A stretch of 64,000 nt of DNA from Vandiemenella viatica (GCA_031002005.1 CM061921.1:130308036-130372035), one strand, 5' to 3'; numbered from the stretch's first letter, positions 34,958-47,233 are shown. Notes: a model not told the origin generated them from the sequence alone. Made by a program: numbers and translations.

Positions 34958-35198
34958 TTTTTTTTTTTTTACTGCTTAAAGTCTCTTAACAGCGAGGTCT
35001 TTAGAGACGGGAAAGGATATGGGGCAAGGAATTGGAAGGAATTTGGCCATGGCCTTTTGAAGGAAGCATCCCGGCATTTGCCTGGAGTGAGTTGGGAAAC
35101 CATGGAAAACCCAAATCTGGATGCCCGGACGGGGATTCGAACGGCCGTCCTCCCGAATGCGAGGCCAGAACGCTAACCGTTACACCACCACGCTCGGT
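34958..35198 (-). repeat. SINE family A (ttaaaaag-tail type) with 8-bp target duplication
   Basis: AGATTTTT at 34950-34957 and 35199-35206. The tail form taaagtctcttaacagcg groups it with the copies at 23719 and 44925. Confidence 0.92.
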
Positions 35199-35346
35199 AG
35201 ATTTTTCATGAAAACGTCGTGATAAAATGATAACAAGTGTTTAGTATTAATATGTAATTTAATTACCAATCTTTTGTAACAATGGTTACATAATTATAGT
35301 AATATAGTAGTTACAGAATAGATAAATTACAAATTTATGGCATGTA

Positions 35347-35535
35347 TCAGAGGTCTGTGGTAGCTAAAGTAACACACCGACAATTCATTTTATTTCGTAT
35401 TCGACGCTGTAGTAAATCTCGCATTTGTTCGGCCCTGGACTTTTTAGGTTTCTTGGGTTCCTTTTGACGCGAGCTTTCTTCTAATTTGCGTTTTCTATCA
35501 TTCCGAATATATTTACGACACATATGAGACGACAT
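35347..35535 (-). CDS. Small basic hypothetical ORF
   Basis: 62 codons on the minus strand with an unusual Lys/Arg/Glu-rich centre (KKPKKSRAEQMRDLLQRRIR). The pattern recalls short basic repeats found in some insect transposon-associated proteins, but I cannot assign it. It starts at the ATG at 35535. There is no support beyond composition, and it may be a remnant belonging to the neighbouring piggyBac-type insertion's target DNA. Confidence 0.25.
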   Translation of the reverse strand: MSSHMCRKYIRNDRKRKLEESSRQKEPKKPKKSRAEQMRDLLQRRIRNKMNCRCVTLATTDL

Positions 35536-35836
35536 CTTTATTTTTTTTTTTTTTAAATTCTAATTTTCAATTGAATCTCTACCTATATTCCGACGAATAT
35601 TTTTATCGTCTCACTTTGGCTCCTAGTAGTTCTCCGCGAGATCTTTACAATGACAAATCAACGTCCGAGCTGAACGCGTTTTAACGCTACACTAATTTAT
35701 AACTTTACACAACGCTAATTCCAAACAATCGCCAACATGAACTCACACTAGTACGATGACGTCACAGGCAAAACAAATGCTGTACGACGAACGCGTACAG
35801 ACATGCTCTACCCGTTGTGGGCTCAACCGTTATTAA

Positions 35837-36807
35837 CCCGGGATCACTCGCGCCTATTGTTTTCACGCGATAACTCCCGTGTTAGATTTTTTTCTAACAA
35901 AGATATTTTTTTACGTTTTTGGATTTAGGTTCCATACAGAGCTACAATTAGCAAGTAAATTATTTCTTTATTATTACCAACACATTATAACTACATATAA
36001 ACATTAAATGAAACAATCTTGCTTTAGTTTTAAATTTAATTTTTCTGCTTCCCCTTTTACACCTGGAAGCTGTGTCACAATATTCTGACGAGCTCTTTGT
36101 GATGGAGGGACTTTGTGCTTTAACCATTTTGCTTTCCCATCTCTACCTAGATACATATCACGATTTTCAGATGTCAGGGCACAGCAGAAGCAGTTTCCGT
36201 ATCGCTGCCAGACTGATCTGTTGCTGTCTATCTCTTCATGTTCAGACTGTGCATTGGTATCTGAAGACAAGCCCTCTATGTGGATATATTCGTCCAGCGG
36301 TTCCTCTAGCTATATCAATAACTTTTCGTTTGACATGACGTTTTCCTGTAAAATTTTATATATTTTCACGTCTGAGATAGTATGTCATGTACTTGGTGTA
36401 CACAACTGCTTCATTTAATATATAAAACCGACTAAATATATTTACTTTTTTTATAAACCACGTAATACGTGCAGAATACGTCCAGGAGAAGAAATGAACC
36501 TAATCGCACGTCACTAGCACAGAGAAACAGACTAAAAGAGAAGCAAGGTGGTGTTTCACGAATGCGCAAGGCATTGTTACGCGAGAACTCCCGTGTGAGA
36601 AATAATCTAACAATGCAAACCGCTTCAAACAAAGCCGCTACCAGCAGGCTTTACTTGTAATTGGAGCAACTAAACACGCGTGTAATGAAGGTAGAGATGT
36701 CAAAGAAAGCATTGCTAGATCAATACTTCAATATCTTTGAAATATATTGTAATATTTCAGTAAAATCATCAATGTTAGATTTTTTCTCACGCGCGAGCGA
36801 TCCCGGG
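35837..36807 (-). mobile_element. piggyBac-like element, internally deleted
   Basis: TTAA at 35833-35836 and 36808-36811 with inverted ends CCCGGGATCACTCGCGC and gcgcgagcgatcccggg. This is the piggyBac signature of TTAA target and CCC termini. A second internal copy of ttgttNNcgcgaNaactcccgtg (35858 and 36574) is an internal repeat. At 971 bp it lacks the space for a complete transposase. Confidence 0.88.
36001..36270 (-). pseudogene. Truncated piggyBac-type transposase N-terminal fragment
   Basis: 88 codons within the piggyBac-like element. VWQRYGNCFCCALTSENRDM and KHKVPPSQRARQNIVTQLPG, followed by GVKGEAEKL, match the conserved stretch just before the catalytic domain in PGBD4-like proteins, where a PGV/PG motif and an ECxxLF motif follow. 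The frame stops before the catalytic Asp triad, consistent with the internal deletion. Confidence 0.6.
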
Positions 36808-36811
36808 TTAA

Positions 36812-37357
36812 TGCATTATTAGTTTCGTAATTATTAGCGATTTAAATCTGACCGAATTTTATAACACAAGAAAGTTCGACCGGTTATCACTATACTTAAC
36901 GAGCGAATAGAAATTTTCACTGCAGTACGTCAGTTCAGCAGATGTCTGCTTGGATGCAACTCGAGTCACATCCTCAGTGTAAGGACTGCTCTGAATGCAG
37001 GGTAAATGCACGTTCCCCCCCTGCGCAAACGTTCTTGTCCTCCACGATCCAAACACAGACTACAGCGGCCTCCTCATGGCCATTACATTCCCAGCTCACC
37101 TGATAACTTACTTATTTGCCGTACCAAGCAGTGTCATGTGCTGAGACAGTGGTTCAAACCCGGAATAAGACGGGAACGTTTTACCACATGTTGTGTCCGT
37201 TTTCACCTGTGTACAAAACTAAACATTGGAATAAGGCGTATAAACAGGCGAATATAACATAACGTGAGGTGTTATGTTACTGTCTTTTGAACTAAGCAAA
37301 ATACAGAGCTGGGCTGGTCCTACCACCAGAGATGTTATACTTCAGTCACCAAACCTG
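36812..37357. other. Anonymous intronic DNA
   Basis: No gene or repeat recognised. The short frames at 36859 and 37006 look random. Confidence 0.45.
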
Positions 37358-37573
37358 TTGGGTGAGTGAGTCTGTTTTATGGGATCACGTAGGTTCGGTG
37401 CTCGGTAAGTTGATTTGGATTTTTACTGGCTTCCCAGAAATCATTGTAGAAGAATGCCAGATGATCCTTCAAAAAGTCATGACCGATTTCACTCCGGTTC
37501 GTTGACGCAATCCACCCTGGGCGCTAATGATCGCGATGTCAGCGAGCCGCAAAACCATTAAAAATGAAAAGAA
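37358..37573 (+). repeat. Very diverged SINE family A copy
   Basis: gggtgagtgagtctg, ttcccagaaatcattgtag, cttcaaaaagtcatgaccg and gcgatgtcagcgagccgc appear in family order. The B box is lost. Confidence 0.6.
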
Positions 37574-37679
37574 ACAATCAAGTTAAATTCCCATTGCCTC
37601 ATCACGCATATATGGTTTGAGCACTATTTTGATTACATTGAAAATGAAGGTGCAATGAGCGTTTGATTTATTTACTACA

Positions 37680-38170
37680 GTTCTAAGTAATACTTCCCTG
37701 TGATATACCAAGGTACTGAGGGAATTGGGTAACCCATGGTCAGACCACTGCTTGAATATTGTAGAGTGGTGTGGGACCGACATTATGGTTATTAAATTCA
37801 GGAGTTGGAAGGGTTACAAAGAAGAACAGCTAGATATGTTTGTGGAAATTACCACAGAATGCAATCAGTAACTGATATGCTGATGGAGACACCCGAAGAC
37901 AAGGCGGGTAAAAGAGTGTTTGGTTTGTTCAAGGCTTATAATCGTGATAACGCATGGATGGACATTAGTTGAAGGATTAGGAGTTCTATATCATAAGTCG
38001 GCACTTGAATTCAGGCGGAAGGGAGCGGGAAAATTTTCTTTTGTAGGTAAGGGAGTCGGGGACTGGCATAAATTAAAGAGAGAATAATGCACAGTTTACT
38101 AAAAACACTGAAGGAGTATGAAGTTGCAATTCGTAAAGGGCAGGCGCAGGCAGCTGGCGAAAGAAAGATA
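37680..38170 (+). mobile_element. CR1-like LINE C-terminal fragment
   Basis: RPLLEYCRVVW, then RRTARYVCGNYHRMQSVTDML and EDKAGKRVFGLFKAYNRDN, followed by RRKGAGKFSF, are encoded in nearly one frame. It serves as the uninterrupted relative of 8095-9150 and is related to 49180-50410. Confidence 0.75.
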
Positions 38171-38387
38171 AAAAAATTAGTACATTCAAAGTTGGGGGTG
38201 TAAGGACATTGGGACCGGAGTGTTTGTGCTCCATCGCAATTGAAATTAATTTAAAAAAACTTAAAATGGTTTATCATTTCTTCATTAATTTGTTGACTAA
38301 GGATAATTTGTAATTATCTTGTCGTAAAATTTCCACCGTTCTGCCAAACTCAGGAGAGCGCGAATGAACTTATCTAGCAGATGTGTT

Positions 38388-39200
38388 TTACCTCTGTTCC
38401 CAAAATATCTTCATCCTTTCGCTATGCTCTTTCCTTCGTTCTTCCGTCCAAGTGTTCCTTCTTCTAATACACTGGCTGTTTGCAAACTGGTGGTTATTAA
38501 CCATGCTACTAAATCGGCGTCTGTCCTGTATGATATCGTCTGTTATTCCAATTTCTTGGAGATCCTTTTCGATTTCAGTTAGCCAGTTGTTTTTGATTTC
38601 CATTGAAATGGCCATGTTTAGAATTCTTTTTGATAGTCTGTTGCTACTCATTCTGATAATATGGCCGTAGAATTTAATTCTTCTTTTCCTAAATGTGTCT
38701 GAAATTTTTTTCCGAATGTTGATATAGTTCGTGCGATTTCCTTTTCATCCAAATTCCTCCGGTACCAACTGGACCACAGATTTTCCCTTTCTTGATTTTC
38801 AATATATTTAATGATTTCCCCCAATGATCATAGTTTCCGATGCGTATAATGCCTCCGGTTTGATTACAGTGCTATAGTCGTAAAATTTATTATTAGAATA
38901 ACCAGTGTCTTGCACTAAAAGAAAAAATACTGTGCAGTTATAACGCTTTATTATCATTTGTCTTAAATAATCTAGCCTTGTAGAAAGTGACATCTGCTTT
39001 TATGCTTTTTAGAGTTATCTACTCTTCTTAAAATAGTACTTCCAATAACAGAAAACTGGTTTGCTGAATTTTTATCACTTTTTCGACTGGTTTGATGTAG
39101 TCGGCCATATCTTCCCAACCCGTGCTAGTCTCTAAACCTCCTCCGTTACGACCAAATTAAGATATTCTTCTTCCACAGTTCTTCCCTTCAACTATACATT
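38388..39200 (-). mobile_element. RTE-like LINE 3' portion
   Basis: The minus-strand open piece 38651-38388 has RMSSNRLSKRILNMAI and WTEERRKEHSERMKIFWEQR, a C-terminal region common to RTE-like insect LINEs. The upstream part (to about 39000) is decayed coding DNA. A further fragment of the same family lies at 39530-39760, matching the 3' part of 9239-11440. Confidence 0.65.
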
Positions 39201-39794
39201 CTTCCAACTTCCTAGAGGTAAAAAACAGTTTTTATATACCTAATACAGATGTATCTAAAGAAAACCAGAGAAATTAACTTAGTGACAACTCCTTCCATTC
39301 AATCCAAGAATTTATACAAAAAAACTAATTGCCTAACATGCCTTTTGCAAAATTCAGTTGTAAATTTTAATGAATAGTTTTTTCTCTATGATTATTAGGT
39401 ATCCATCTTACAAGTGTATGTATTAACCATGACATATTCCACAACCCAAAGGTATTTCCTCAGCAGAGATGTAGGTAAAAATAGTAATAAATAAATTAAT
39501 AAATAGGTTCAAGCATTATATATGTCTCGGAATGTGAACCATCCTCCTATCACCTGTTTTTGTAAGACTCTTCCACAAATTCCTCTATTAATTTGTTATT
39601 TACAGATCACGCGCAACGTTTCACATTTTTGTTTCTATGTAATCCGAGCTTCGGTTCCACTAAATGCTGTGTGCCATGCATTCACTTTGTAAAGTTCTTC
39701 CTGAGTCGAAGGTTAATGCATGATATTCAAAGGTTTATTCTTTTGAAGAATTTTTCTGACAGTCTATCTGGCCTGGCAATGGAAAGCACGTTTG

Positions 39795-39955
39795 TTCAGT
39801 GCCCGGTTTTCCACGGTTTTCCGAAATAACTCCAATCAAATCTCGTGATGCTTCGTTCAATTAGTTTTGTACAGTTTTCTTCCTTTCCTTGCTCACAATC
39901 CCTTGCCGACTTTAATGACCTCGACGTAGACGAACCTTCAAGTCCGAAATAAAAA
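39795..39955 (+). repeat. SINE family A, 3' half
   Basis: gcccggttttccacggttttcc through gacctcgacgtagacgaacc, given as two motifs of the body and tail. The head is missing. Confidence 0.7.
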
Positions 39956-40639
39956 TAATTAATGGCTTTGCTAGTGCTAGTCTTCTTATAATATCAACCT
40001 TACCTTGACTATCGGTTGTTAGTATAGTCCGTACTGTAGAATGTGTAAATCGCTCATTTCACCCCCAGCATTCAATGTCTCTCTTCGAGTGTGGAACCAA
40101 TAACTAGAAGTAAAAAAACACGAATGCCAAAACATATTTTTCAGTTAAGGAAACCAACAAGCTTAAATAGTAATCTTTATTGGAACTGTGGTTTTCTGGA
40201 CTGTCTCAACGAAGATATACTTTTCTGGGCAAACAATGTTAGATTTCTACACATCACATTTAACGAAATAATATTCTAATATTTATTCCATTTTTCGTTC
40301 GTTTCCTTCTAATGGGTATAGACTACTCATTAACAGAGAAAAAAAATCGTTCTGTTCGACACACTATTTTGATGATACAATATACTCATTCCCTTTTCAG
40401 ATCCTCTTCTGTTAGATGTCGATACCTATTTCTTAATTATTAACTTAATTTCGATGGAGCGCGTGATCCGGATACAATTTCGACGCATCTAATTTATTTC
40501 CACTTTTTTTTTTTCTTTTTTTTTTCCCGAAATTCTTACAGTGTATTATATTATCCACACCTTTTACTTTTGCCCTTAGAATTTTAATTTCTTTCAGTGT
40601 TTTTGGTAAATTATTCTGCTTATCTCTTGGTAATTTATT
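39956..40639. other. Anonymous intronic DNA
   Basis: No gene recognised. T-rich runs occur at 40506-40525. Confidence 0.45.
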
Positions 40640-41165
40640 GCAATCCCTGATTCCTATACCTATAAAAGAAAAATTACCCCACTCTTTAATGCCTGAAATC
40701 GAGTGTCAGCATGTGAGCAAGCACTACTCGAAGCTCTTCTACCAATATCATTCCATGCCTCGTCACAAGTATATACCTTGCAAATACCTAACACTCTCTT
40801 CACCCTCCTCCTGTCTTCCAATAAATCCCAATCCAGCTACTTTAACATATCAGTTATCGATATGTGATAATTTACAATATATATGTATAGTTGCCCTTCT
40901 TTGCACCCTGTCAAACACCTGATCTTCATACCCAAATTACGGCTCACATTATATATCACCATATTCAAGCAATGGTCTGACCAGAGTTTTGTAATCATAT
41001 TTCCTCACTTCTCATGTACAGTACATTTTGAAACCTCTTCCTACCACCTGCTCAGTATATCCTGCCCAGTTTAGTTTATCATCAAACGTTGTACCAAGAT
41101 ATTTACAATCAAAATCTTCAACAAACAACTCACCCAATCTATAATAATAAACAATTTTAGTTTTT
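40640..41165 (-). mobile_element. CR1-like LINE fragment, minus strand
   Basis: Minus-strand decoding gives KYLGTTFDDKLNWAGY with VVGRGFKM, and further on KTLVRPLLEYGD and FDRVQRRATIH-like pieces. It is the same family as the fragments at 37680 and 49180. Confidence 0.65.
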
Positions 41166-43262
41166 TTTATCTGTTTACATAAGATTCCTCACAAAGGAGA
41201 CCCCTTGATTTCCTTTTTAGGAAATCTAAGAATATTATTTTTATGGGAAATCATGTTGACTGCAGGACTTGGTGGCCGCTGGCATTGGGCGAAGGATGTG
41301 GGCGTGACGACCTTACAAGAAACGCAAATATTTGGCCCGCTTTCTCACTTAGACTTCCAATACTTAAAGCAAACAATTTTACCAAACGAAAGCTTCCACC
41401 AACGTTATTTGACTCCCAGTTGTTTGAAAATTCTGTGAAACTACCAAGGCGAAATAATATTGGTAGGCTGCACCAATCCTTCTGAATGAACGTAAGAGAA
41501 TACACGCAGAGTGTTTGTAATTCTCTATTATCTATTCATTGCTTTCAGGGATTAGGTTGATAACAGTGATTTTATGATACTTATGACCTGGACTAACACA
41601 AATTGTAATAAAATTGCTAATGATATAAAAGAAACTGATATTTCTATTTCAAAGGAAAACTTTACGAACCACTGGTGTGGCAGAGAAGAACGTATTTCAA
41701 ATTATGTTGTTTGTATCGATAATTGAATTTTTACTTTCAGATTCCAGGTCCATATAGTTTACTTCAGGTTTTGTCTCAAACTACACAAGTCGAAAATGCC
41801 TCAAATATAGGCCATAGTGTAGGCTTGCTGAATTCAGAATCACTTTCAAGTGTTGCAATGTACTTATCAGTGAACAAATCAGTTTCCGTTTTCTACATTA
41901 TGTGTTTTTAACAATATTCTTAGTACAGATAAATCGTTGTCGGAACACTATTTTGGTGATCTTCGAAAATTATTATGATTTAATCCCGATTGTTGACTCT
42001 TATTCCGCTGACTTTTGAGGCCAAATATAATCGCACCAATTAGACTAAAAAGAAATATGTACTTGAGAGGTGTTCTGATGTTTGCAAATAAAGAACATTC
42101 CTTTTTTGGTAGTGGAAATAGTTTATTGATAAACATCCCTCGAACCACCGTCATCAGTTATTTGGTACGACTTTTCCATATGCTTTGTTCACAATACAAA
42201 GCCTTCTTTCTCAGAGATGCTCTATTCACTCATCTAGATGTTTAAAATTTTCCGTAGCTTGATTTTTCCGTATCCCAGCTGCAGCTATCTGGGTTCTGGC
42301 TTGAGTAGAAGGATATGACACGTATGATCTCAGTTTGTTTACATTTTAAAAAAGTACCGGTACTCCCCTTTGACGGCTGTTAAGTGAAAAGTGCCGTTAT
42401 ATGACGTTATATTCGGTGAAACGCAGCGGGCAGGCAGAAACCACCTCAAGCAAGTAACCTTAGATGATGTAATACAATGTGGCGTACCAGACGCCAAAAT
42501 GCAGTGTTACATGTCGATATAAAAAATAGTGGCACTCTGGTGGAGAGAAAAATTGGTCGTTCTCCCCGACTACTTAATTCAAATGCTATCAGTTACTTAA
42601 TTCCAAATGTTAACTTGAATTAAATATTTGTTATTATTATTGTTAATATTAAATTGTTACTATAAATGTTTTGTAATTATTGGATATACCTGATGATACC
42701 TAATGATGACTAATCTCTTTAGACCCTCGTAATTTATAATTATCTTTTTTTTTAAATAAATGATCACCCCATAGCGTATTATCGGATTTTTTTTTTTTTT
42801 TTACACAGCAGATAAGAAAAAAAGATAAATATAAAGAAAGGAAGAGAGAGAAAGAAGAGACAGACAGATCACCTTAATCTCATGTCATAACGAACATAGA
42901 TGATTTAGTTGTAGTACCTTCTAATGCATGCTGGAACATTAAATTACTGACCGAACCGCATAATGCTTCATACCATAGGGATCATATCGGCGAAGATTTG
43001 TTGAGATAGGCGTAATGAATAGTCGGAAAAAACTAACTGTATTCTTTACGAATACGATGAGCCATAGTAATGAACTGTTTCTGCGTTAAAGTAATAATAG
43101 AACAGACGTTCTGCTACCATTTTCTTTTAAGGCTCTTGTAGCCAGCGTGGAATGACAAAAAAAACGTGCACTGCTTACACATTCGACATTTGAAAATGTA
43201 TGTAGCTAGTAATGAGGAAAATTACAGACGAACGAGTTGTACAACTAAAGTTCAGTATACTT
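41166..43262. other. Anonymous intronic DNA
   Basis: An open stretch at 41243-41485 (plus) follows a ctgcag but encodes nothing I recognise. Purine-rich DNA lies at 42810-42870 after a T-run. No repeat structure was defined. Confidence 0.4.
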
Positions 43263-43264
43263 TA

Positions 43265-43830
43265 CAATGATCAGCAAGAACATTATGACTACCTATTTAC
43301 TATCGATATAAACCTGTCCAGGTGATAGCAGCGTCACCTGACGAAGAATGACTGTTAGTCAGACACACGCACGAGTCATGTAGTATTAGTGAGCGTGCTA
43401 TCCGTGTTAAGAATGGGGAAGGAGCGCGATCTATCTGAGTTTGACAGAGGGCAGATTGTGATGGCCCAGAGGCTCAGCACGAGCATTTCAGAAACTGCAC
43501 GACTTGTCGGATGTTCGAGGAGTGCTGTGGTTTTTAACAAGCGACGAAACCGAGGTGAAATCACGTCCAAACGTCGAGGGGTTGGGCGACCACCCTTCAT
43601 TACAGATGTCGGACGTCGTAGGCTGGGCACACTGGCAAAACAGGACAGGCGGCGAACTGTGGCGGAACTAATATCAGTCGTTAATGCTGAGCAAAGTACA
43701 AGTGTGTCTGAACACATAGTGCACCGAACACTCCTAACGATGGAAAGCCAAGTTGAATGTGGTACTCAATCTGTCCACAAAGTGCGCCATAAAACGATGG
43801 TGAAGAATGTAAAGACAATTGGGGCGGATG
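43265..43830 (+). mobile_element. Tc1-like element, 3'-truncated, N-terminal transposase
   Basis: A TA-flanked left TIR, aatgatcagcaagaacattatgac here shown by its core gcaagaacattatgac, matches the Tc1-like terminus at 44810. The open frame from 43419 encodes a Tc1-type paired helix-turn-helix: [32 protein letters not shown], then [14 protein letters not shown] and [12 protein letters not shown]. After about 43800 the sequence no longer matches a transposase, so the catalytic domain is missing and the tail of the frame (to 43910) is foreign. Confidence 0.8.
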
Positions 43831-43910
43831 AAATAGTGACATTTTGGGTGGAGGAATTCTTTAAAGGTATGAATAAGAGTATGAAAACGCATTATAAAAA
43901 AAGGTGGTAA

Positions 43911-44807
43911 TGAAAACAGGAGTTCCACGAGATAGTAGGCCTATATTGGGACCAATGCTGATCATTAGTGCAGTGAATAATGCAGTTAATGGTTTAGTCG
44001 CAAGACACTATACTTGCCGTCAGTGAGGTTATAAAAATACTGAATGTGGTTTTGCGTGGTTAAGTTTTGAATAAAGTTCAGAGTTCTAATACCTGATTGC
44101 TTCTTAATGATTCGGTTATCAATGCATACAACCGCCACTTGCACACAGGAAGAAATAAAAAGATTGCAGTTCAGATATTCAACAATAGCACACTACTAAA
44201 TGACAAGAATGGCTTGTAGTCCCCATTTGGTTTTAATACAACCACGTAAAATTTATTCCAAAATCACCACAGGAAAATACAGTTCCATTCAACAGTGATA
44301 ATACAATTTTACAACTTCTCTTTTTTTTTGTCGATTGCAGTTTCTGATTACACACTTCTACCCGCTAGATAATGCCACACAACAGACAACAAAAGAAATC
44401 TGTGATCATTTTTAAATTCTCTAACTTGTTCCAATGTTGTGCCAACCGAGTTTGCAACGCACAGAAATGTTCTGAACGTTTTTCTCCACACTTTTTAAGA
44501 CGATTTTAACTGTTTTAAACGCCTTTTACTAAATTTAGAGACGAATTGAAAACTAAAGTGATTCGACCTTGTTCTCTCAACTTGCTTCGGTGAACCATTG
44601 TAAATCCCGTAATGGAGAGTTTTTACGTCAAGTTCTGGTAACTTGGTACATTTCGCAAACAACGAATTTCATAAAAAAACTAATTTAATAATATTAAAAA
44701 TTACGGAAACGGTTAAGAATAAATCCCTTTAACTTTCTGCGATAAGCAATCCCTTAACTAAAGTTTACTTTTTATTATAATTTGTTCTTATATGTCTCAT
44801 ACAGAAC
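43911..44807. other. Anonymous intronic DNA
   Basis: No gene or repeat recognised. Confidence 0.45.
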
Positions 44808-44924
44808 TACACTGATGAGCCAAAACATTATGACTGCTGCCCACCGCTATATTGAAATGCTATCTGGTAACGATGCGTGTACGTCATGCAGTAAGGAAAG
44901 TACGAGTATAGCCTATAATCATAG

Positions 44925-45149
44925 CCGTTCTGGCCTCGCATTCGGGAGGACGGCGGTTCGAATCCCCGTCCGGGCATCCAGATTTGGGTTTTCCATGGTT
45001 TCCCCAAATCACTCCAGGTGAATGCCGGGATGCTTCCTTCAAAAGGCCATGGCCGAATTCCTTCCCATTCCTTGCCCCCATCCTTTCCCGTCTCTAAAGA
45101 CCACGTTGTTAAAAAGGGACGTTAAACTGTTAAAAAAAAAAAAATAAAA
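44925..45149 (+). repeat. SINE family A (ttaaaaag-tail type) with 10-bp target duplication, in the Tc1-like element
   Basis: ATAATCATAG at 44915-44924 and 45150-45159. The 5' head is truncated at ccgttctggcctcg. The tail reads gttaaaaagggacgttaaac. Confidence 0.93.
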
Positions 45150-45214
45150 ATAATCATAGCAGAAGTCATTCTAGCAACGATGCGTGTGGCAGATGAGGAA
45201 ATCCACTGACATAA

Positions 45215-45513
45215 GGGAGCGTGCATAAACCACGTTGCTCCATTTTGGCAACCTGTGAGCCTCTACCAGTACATTTTGTACTGATTTCTCTTGTCAGAAG
45301 ATTGTAAATTAGATACGGAGATAATTAATTGAGGGAAATAAATATTCACATGCTGTTGTGAGTTCTGTTCCTCATTTTAACTGTGAAAAATGTTATGAAA
45401 GGAAAGCTACGTGGCCTAGCTCTAAACCCCGCCTCCCCCCACGTAGCCCAGCGTAGCCTTCCAGCCAACCCCTACCCCCCCTGGACCGAGCCACGTAGTT
45501 TGTGCACGCTCCC
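45215..45513. mobile_element. MITE with TAA target duplication, copy 3, in the Tc1-like transposase
   Basis: TAA at 45212-45214 and 45514-45516. Ends GGGAGCGTGCATAAACCACG and cgtagtttgtgcacgctccc. It interrupts the transposase just before the DFDKQQIV motif. Confidence 0.85.
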
Positions 45514-46554
45514 TAAGTGACTTTGACAAACAGCAGATTGTTATGGCGTGGTGCCTGGGAAAGAGCATCTCGGAAACGGCGAGGCTGTTTGCTGTTCGCC
45601 TGCTACTGTAGTGAACATTTATAGAAAATGGGCGAAGGACGATGAAACCACGAGAATGTGACAATGTGGTGGACCTCCACCCCTCATCACAGAATGTAGA
45701 AATCGGAGGCTTGCCCCAGGACCACATTTAGGATCTCTGGCCCATAGGCCACACTTGTGGTGCGGACTCTTATGTATAATATATACGTAGTAATATCGAT
45801 TACTTATTAATTCAAATTATTGGATAATGTAATGATACTAAAAATATACGAGGGAAGCTTACTGAAGAATCGGAAGTTCGAATTTTGTTTTCTGTATCGT
45901 TTCCGAGACTGAAGTGAACGAGGTTAGCAAGTGATGCTCGCACGTTCAATTTTTCCACTGATGATCGACAGATAAGGTGCTGCCTATTATAGTTGTGTTG
46001 CTGCAGCCAAAAACATTCAGCAAAATCCCTCTGAATTACAAACCCAAAACTTATAAAAACAATACAAAAGAGTAGCAAATAAAACAAATTATAAAAAATT
46101 ATGAACATCACCAAAGCACGCAATAGAGAAAGATTTAAAAAAAAAAACAACATTGGTTATTCTCACACGCATGTCAACAGGAAGACAGTGACTAAACTGT
46201 TTTTACACAGCGCTCCACTAATCAGAGCCTTTCCAAGTCATCTAGATTCCTGAATAACAGTTTTAAAAGAAATAAAAAAAGTGACTTAAAACAACAAATT
46301 AAATAAAAGCAAGTTAGAAAAGAATTAATATTGAATTCTAATTACAACTATTTCAATTATAAACGAATTAAATTTTTATAATTATTTTCTTTCAAACAAA
46401 ACATTATTTCTTGGACTTCCCACCGCTATTTGGTGTTTACATCGCATACAAAGTGAATTTATCTTACATAACCTTCCGGGCATGAAGACTAGGGAATTTT
46501 AGTTCCTGTTGCAGGTGTACGACAGTGACTTCAATCTACATTCATACGCCCCGA

Positions 46555-47233
46555 CCATGGAGGAAGGAAATATATGGAGACGACGCAAGAGACCTTCACC
46601 ACGCATTGAAGTGAAGCAGGGCGGAGGAGGAGTGGGGGGGCATGGCCGGAGTGGAGGGCGCATGGCCGCTTCCATACAGACACGGGGAATATGTACAAAA
46701 ACCTCAAGGGGACTCTAGGATAAAGGTGACGCCGCAATCTGGTGATGGATTATTATGTAACTCGATATGACAAATAAATAATGAAGAATAAATTTTTTTG
46801 ATATCCTGCTTAGTTTTCGAGATATTCCGTCCCAAATGTGAAATGGTTTTGGTTGAAATTCAGAAGAAAACATTGGTCAAAGTCAAATTTGATGATGGAT
46901 TCTTATTTAAAAAGACGAGGCAAATGAAAAATAAAGAATAAAATTTTTCGATATCTCACCTAGTTCTAGAGATATACTGTATCAAAAGTGAGGTTGAAAT
47001 GGAGAAGAAAAATTTCGCAAAAGTCAAATTTAATGATCGATTCTTATGTAACACGACGAGACATATCGAAAATAAAGAATAAATTTTTCGATATCTTGCT
47101 TAGTTTTCGGGATAAACTGGGAACATCGCAATTGTTTGGAAGCGCAATATCGCCGCTGCCGCCACTGCGCATGCGCGAGCCTGCATCACCAATTTAACGT
47201 CACTTCTCCTCCATATATTTCCTTCCTCCATGG
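46555..47233. mobile_element. Unclassified TIR element with internal tandem repeats, inside hAT copy 1
   Basis: 25-bp perfect TIRs begin CCATGGAGGAAGGAAATATA. CCCCGA (or CCCCGACC if the TIR is trimmed) is duplicated at 46549 and 47234. The related hAT copy at 58395-58420 lacks the insertion and so shows the empty site. The interior has a GC-rich left part, three tandem repeat units and a gcgcatgcgcga motif near the right end. Confidence 0.8.
46744..47115. repeat. Three tandem units of 140-150 bp
   Basis: Units start at 46744, 46894 and 47034 with gatggattNttatNtaa, and each holds aataaagaataaatttttcg and atatcNtgcttagttttcg. The third unit is cut short. Confidence 0.8.

Noticed and set aside
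35347..35535. Basic ORF as part of the piggyBac-like transposase
   Set aside because: It lies outside the TTAA-bounded element and shows no match to the piggyBac catalytic or cysteine-rich regions.
41243..41490. Possible exon after ctgcag near 41264
   Set aside because: The frame shows no domain, no good donor follows, and it does not continue the NRF domain in phase.
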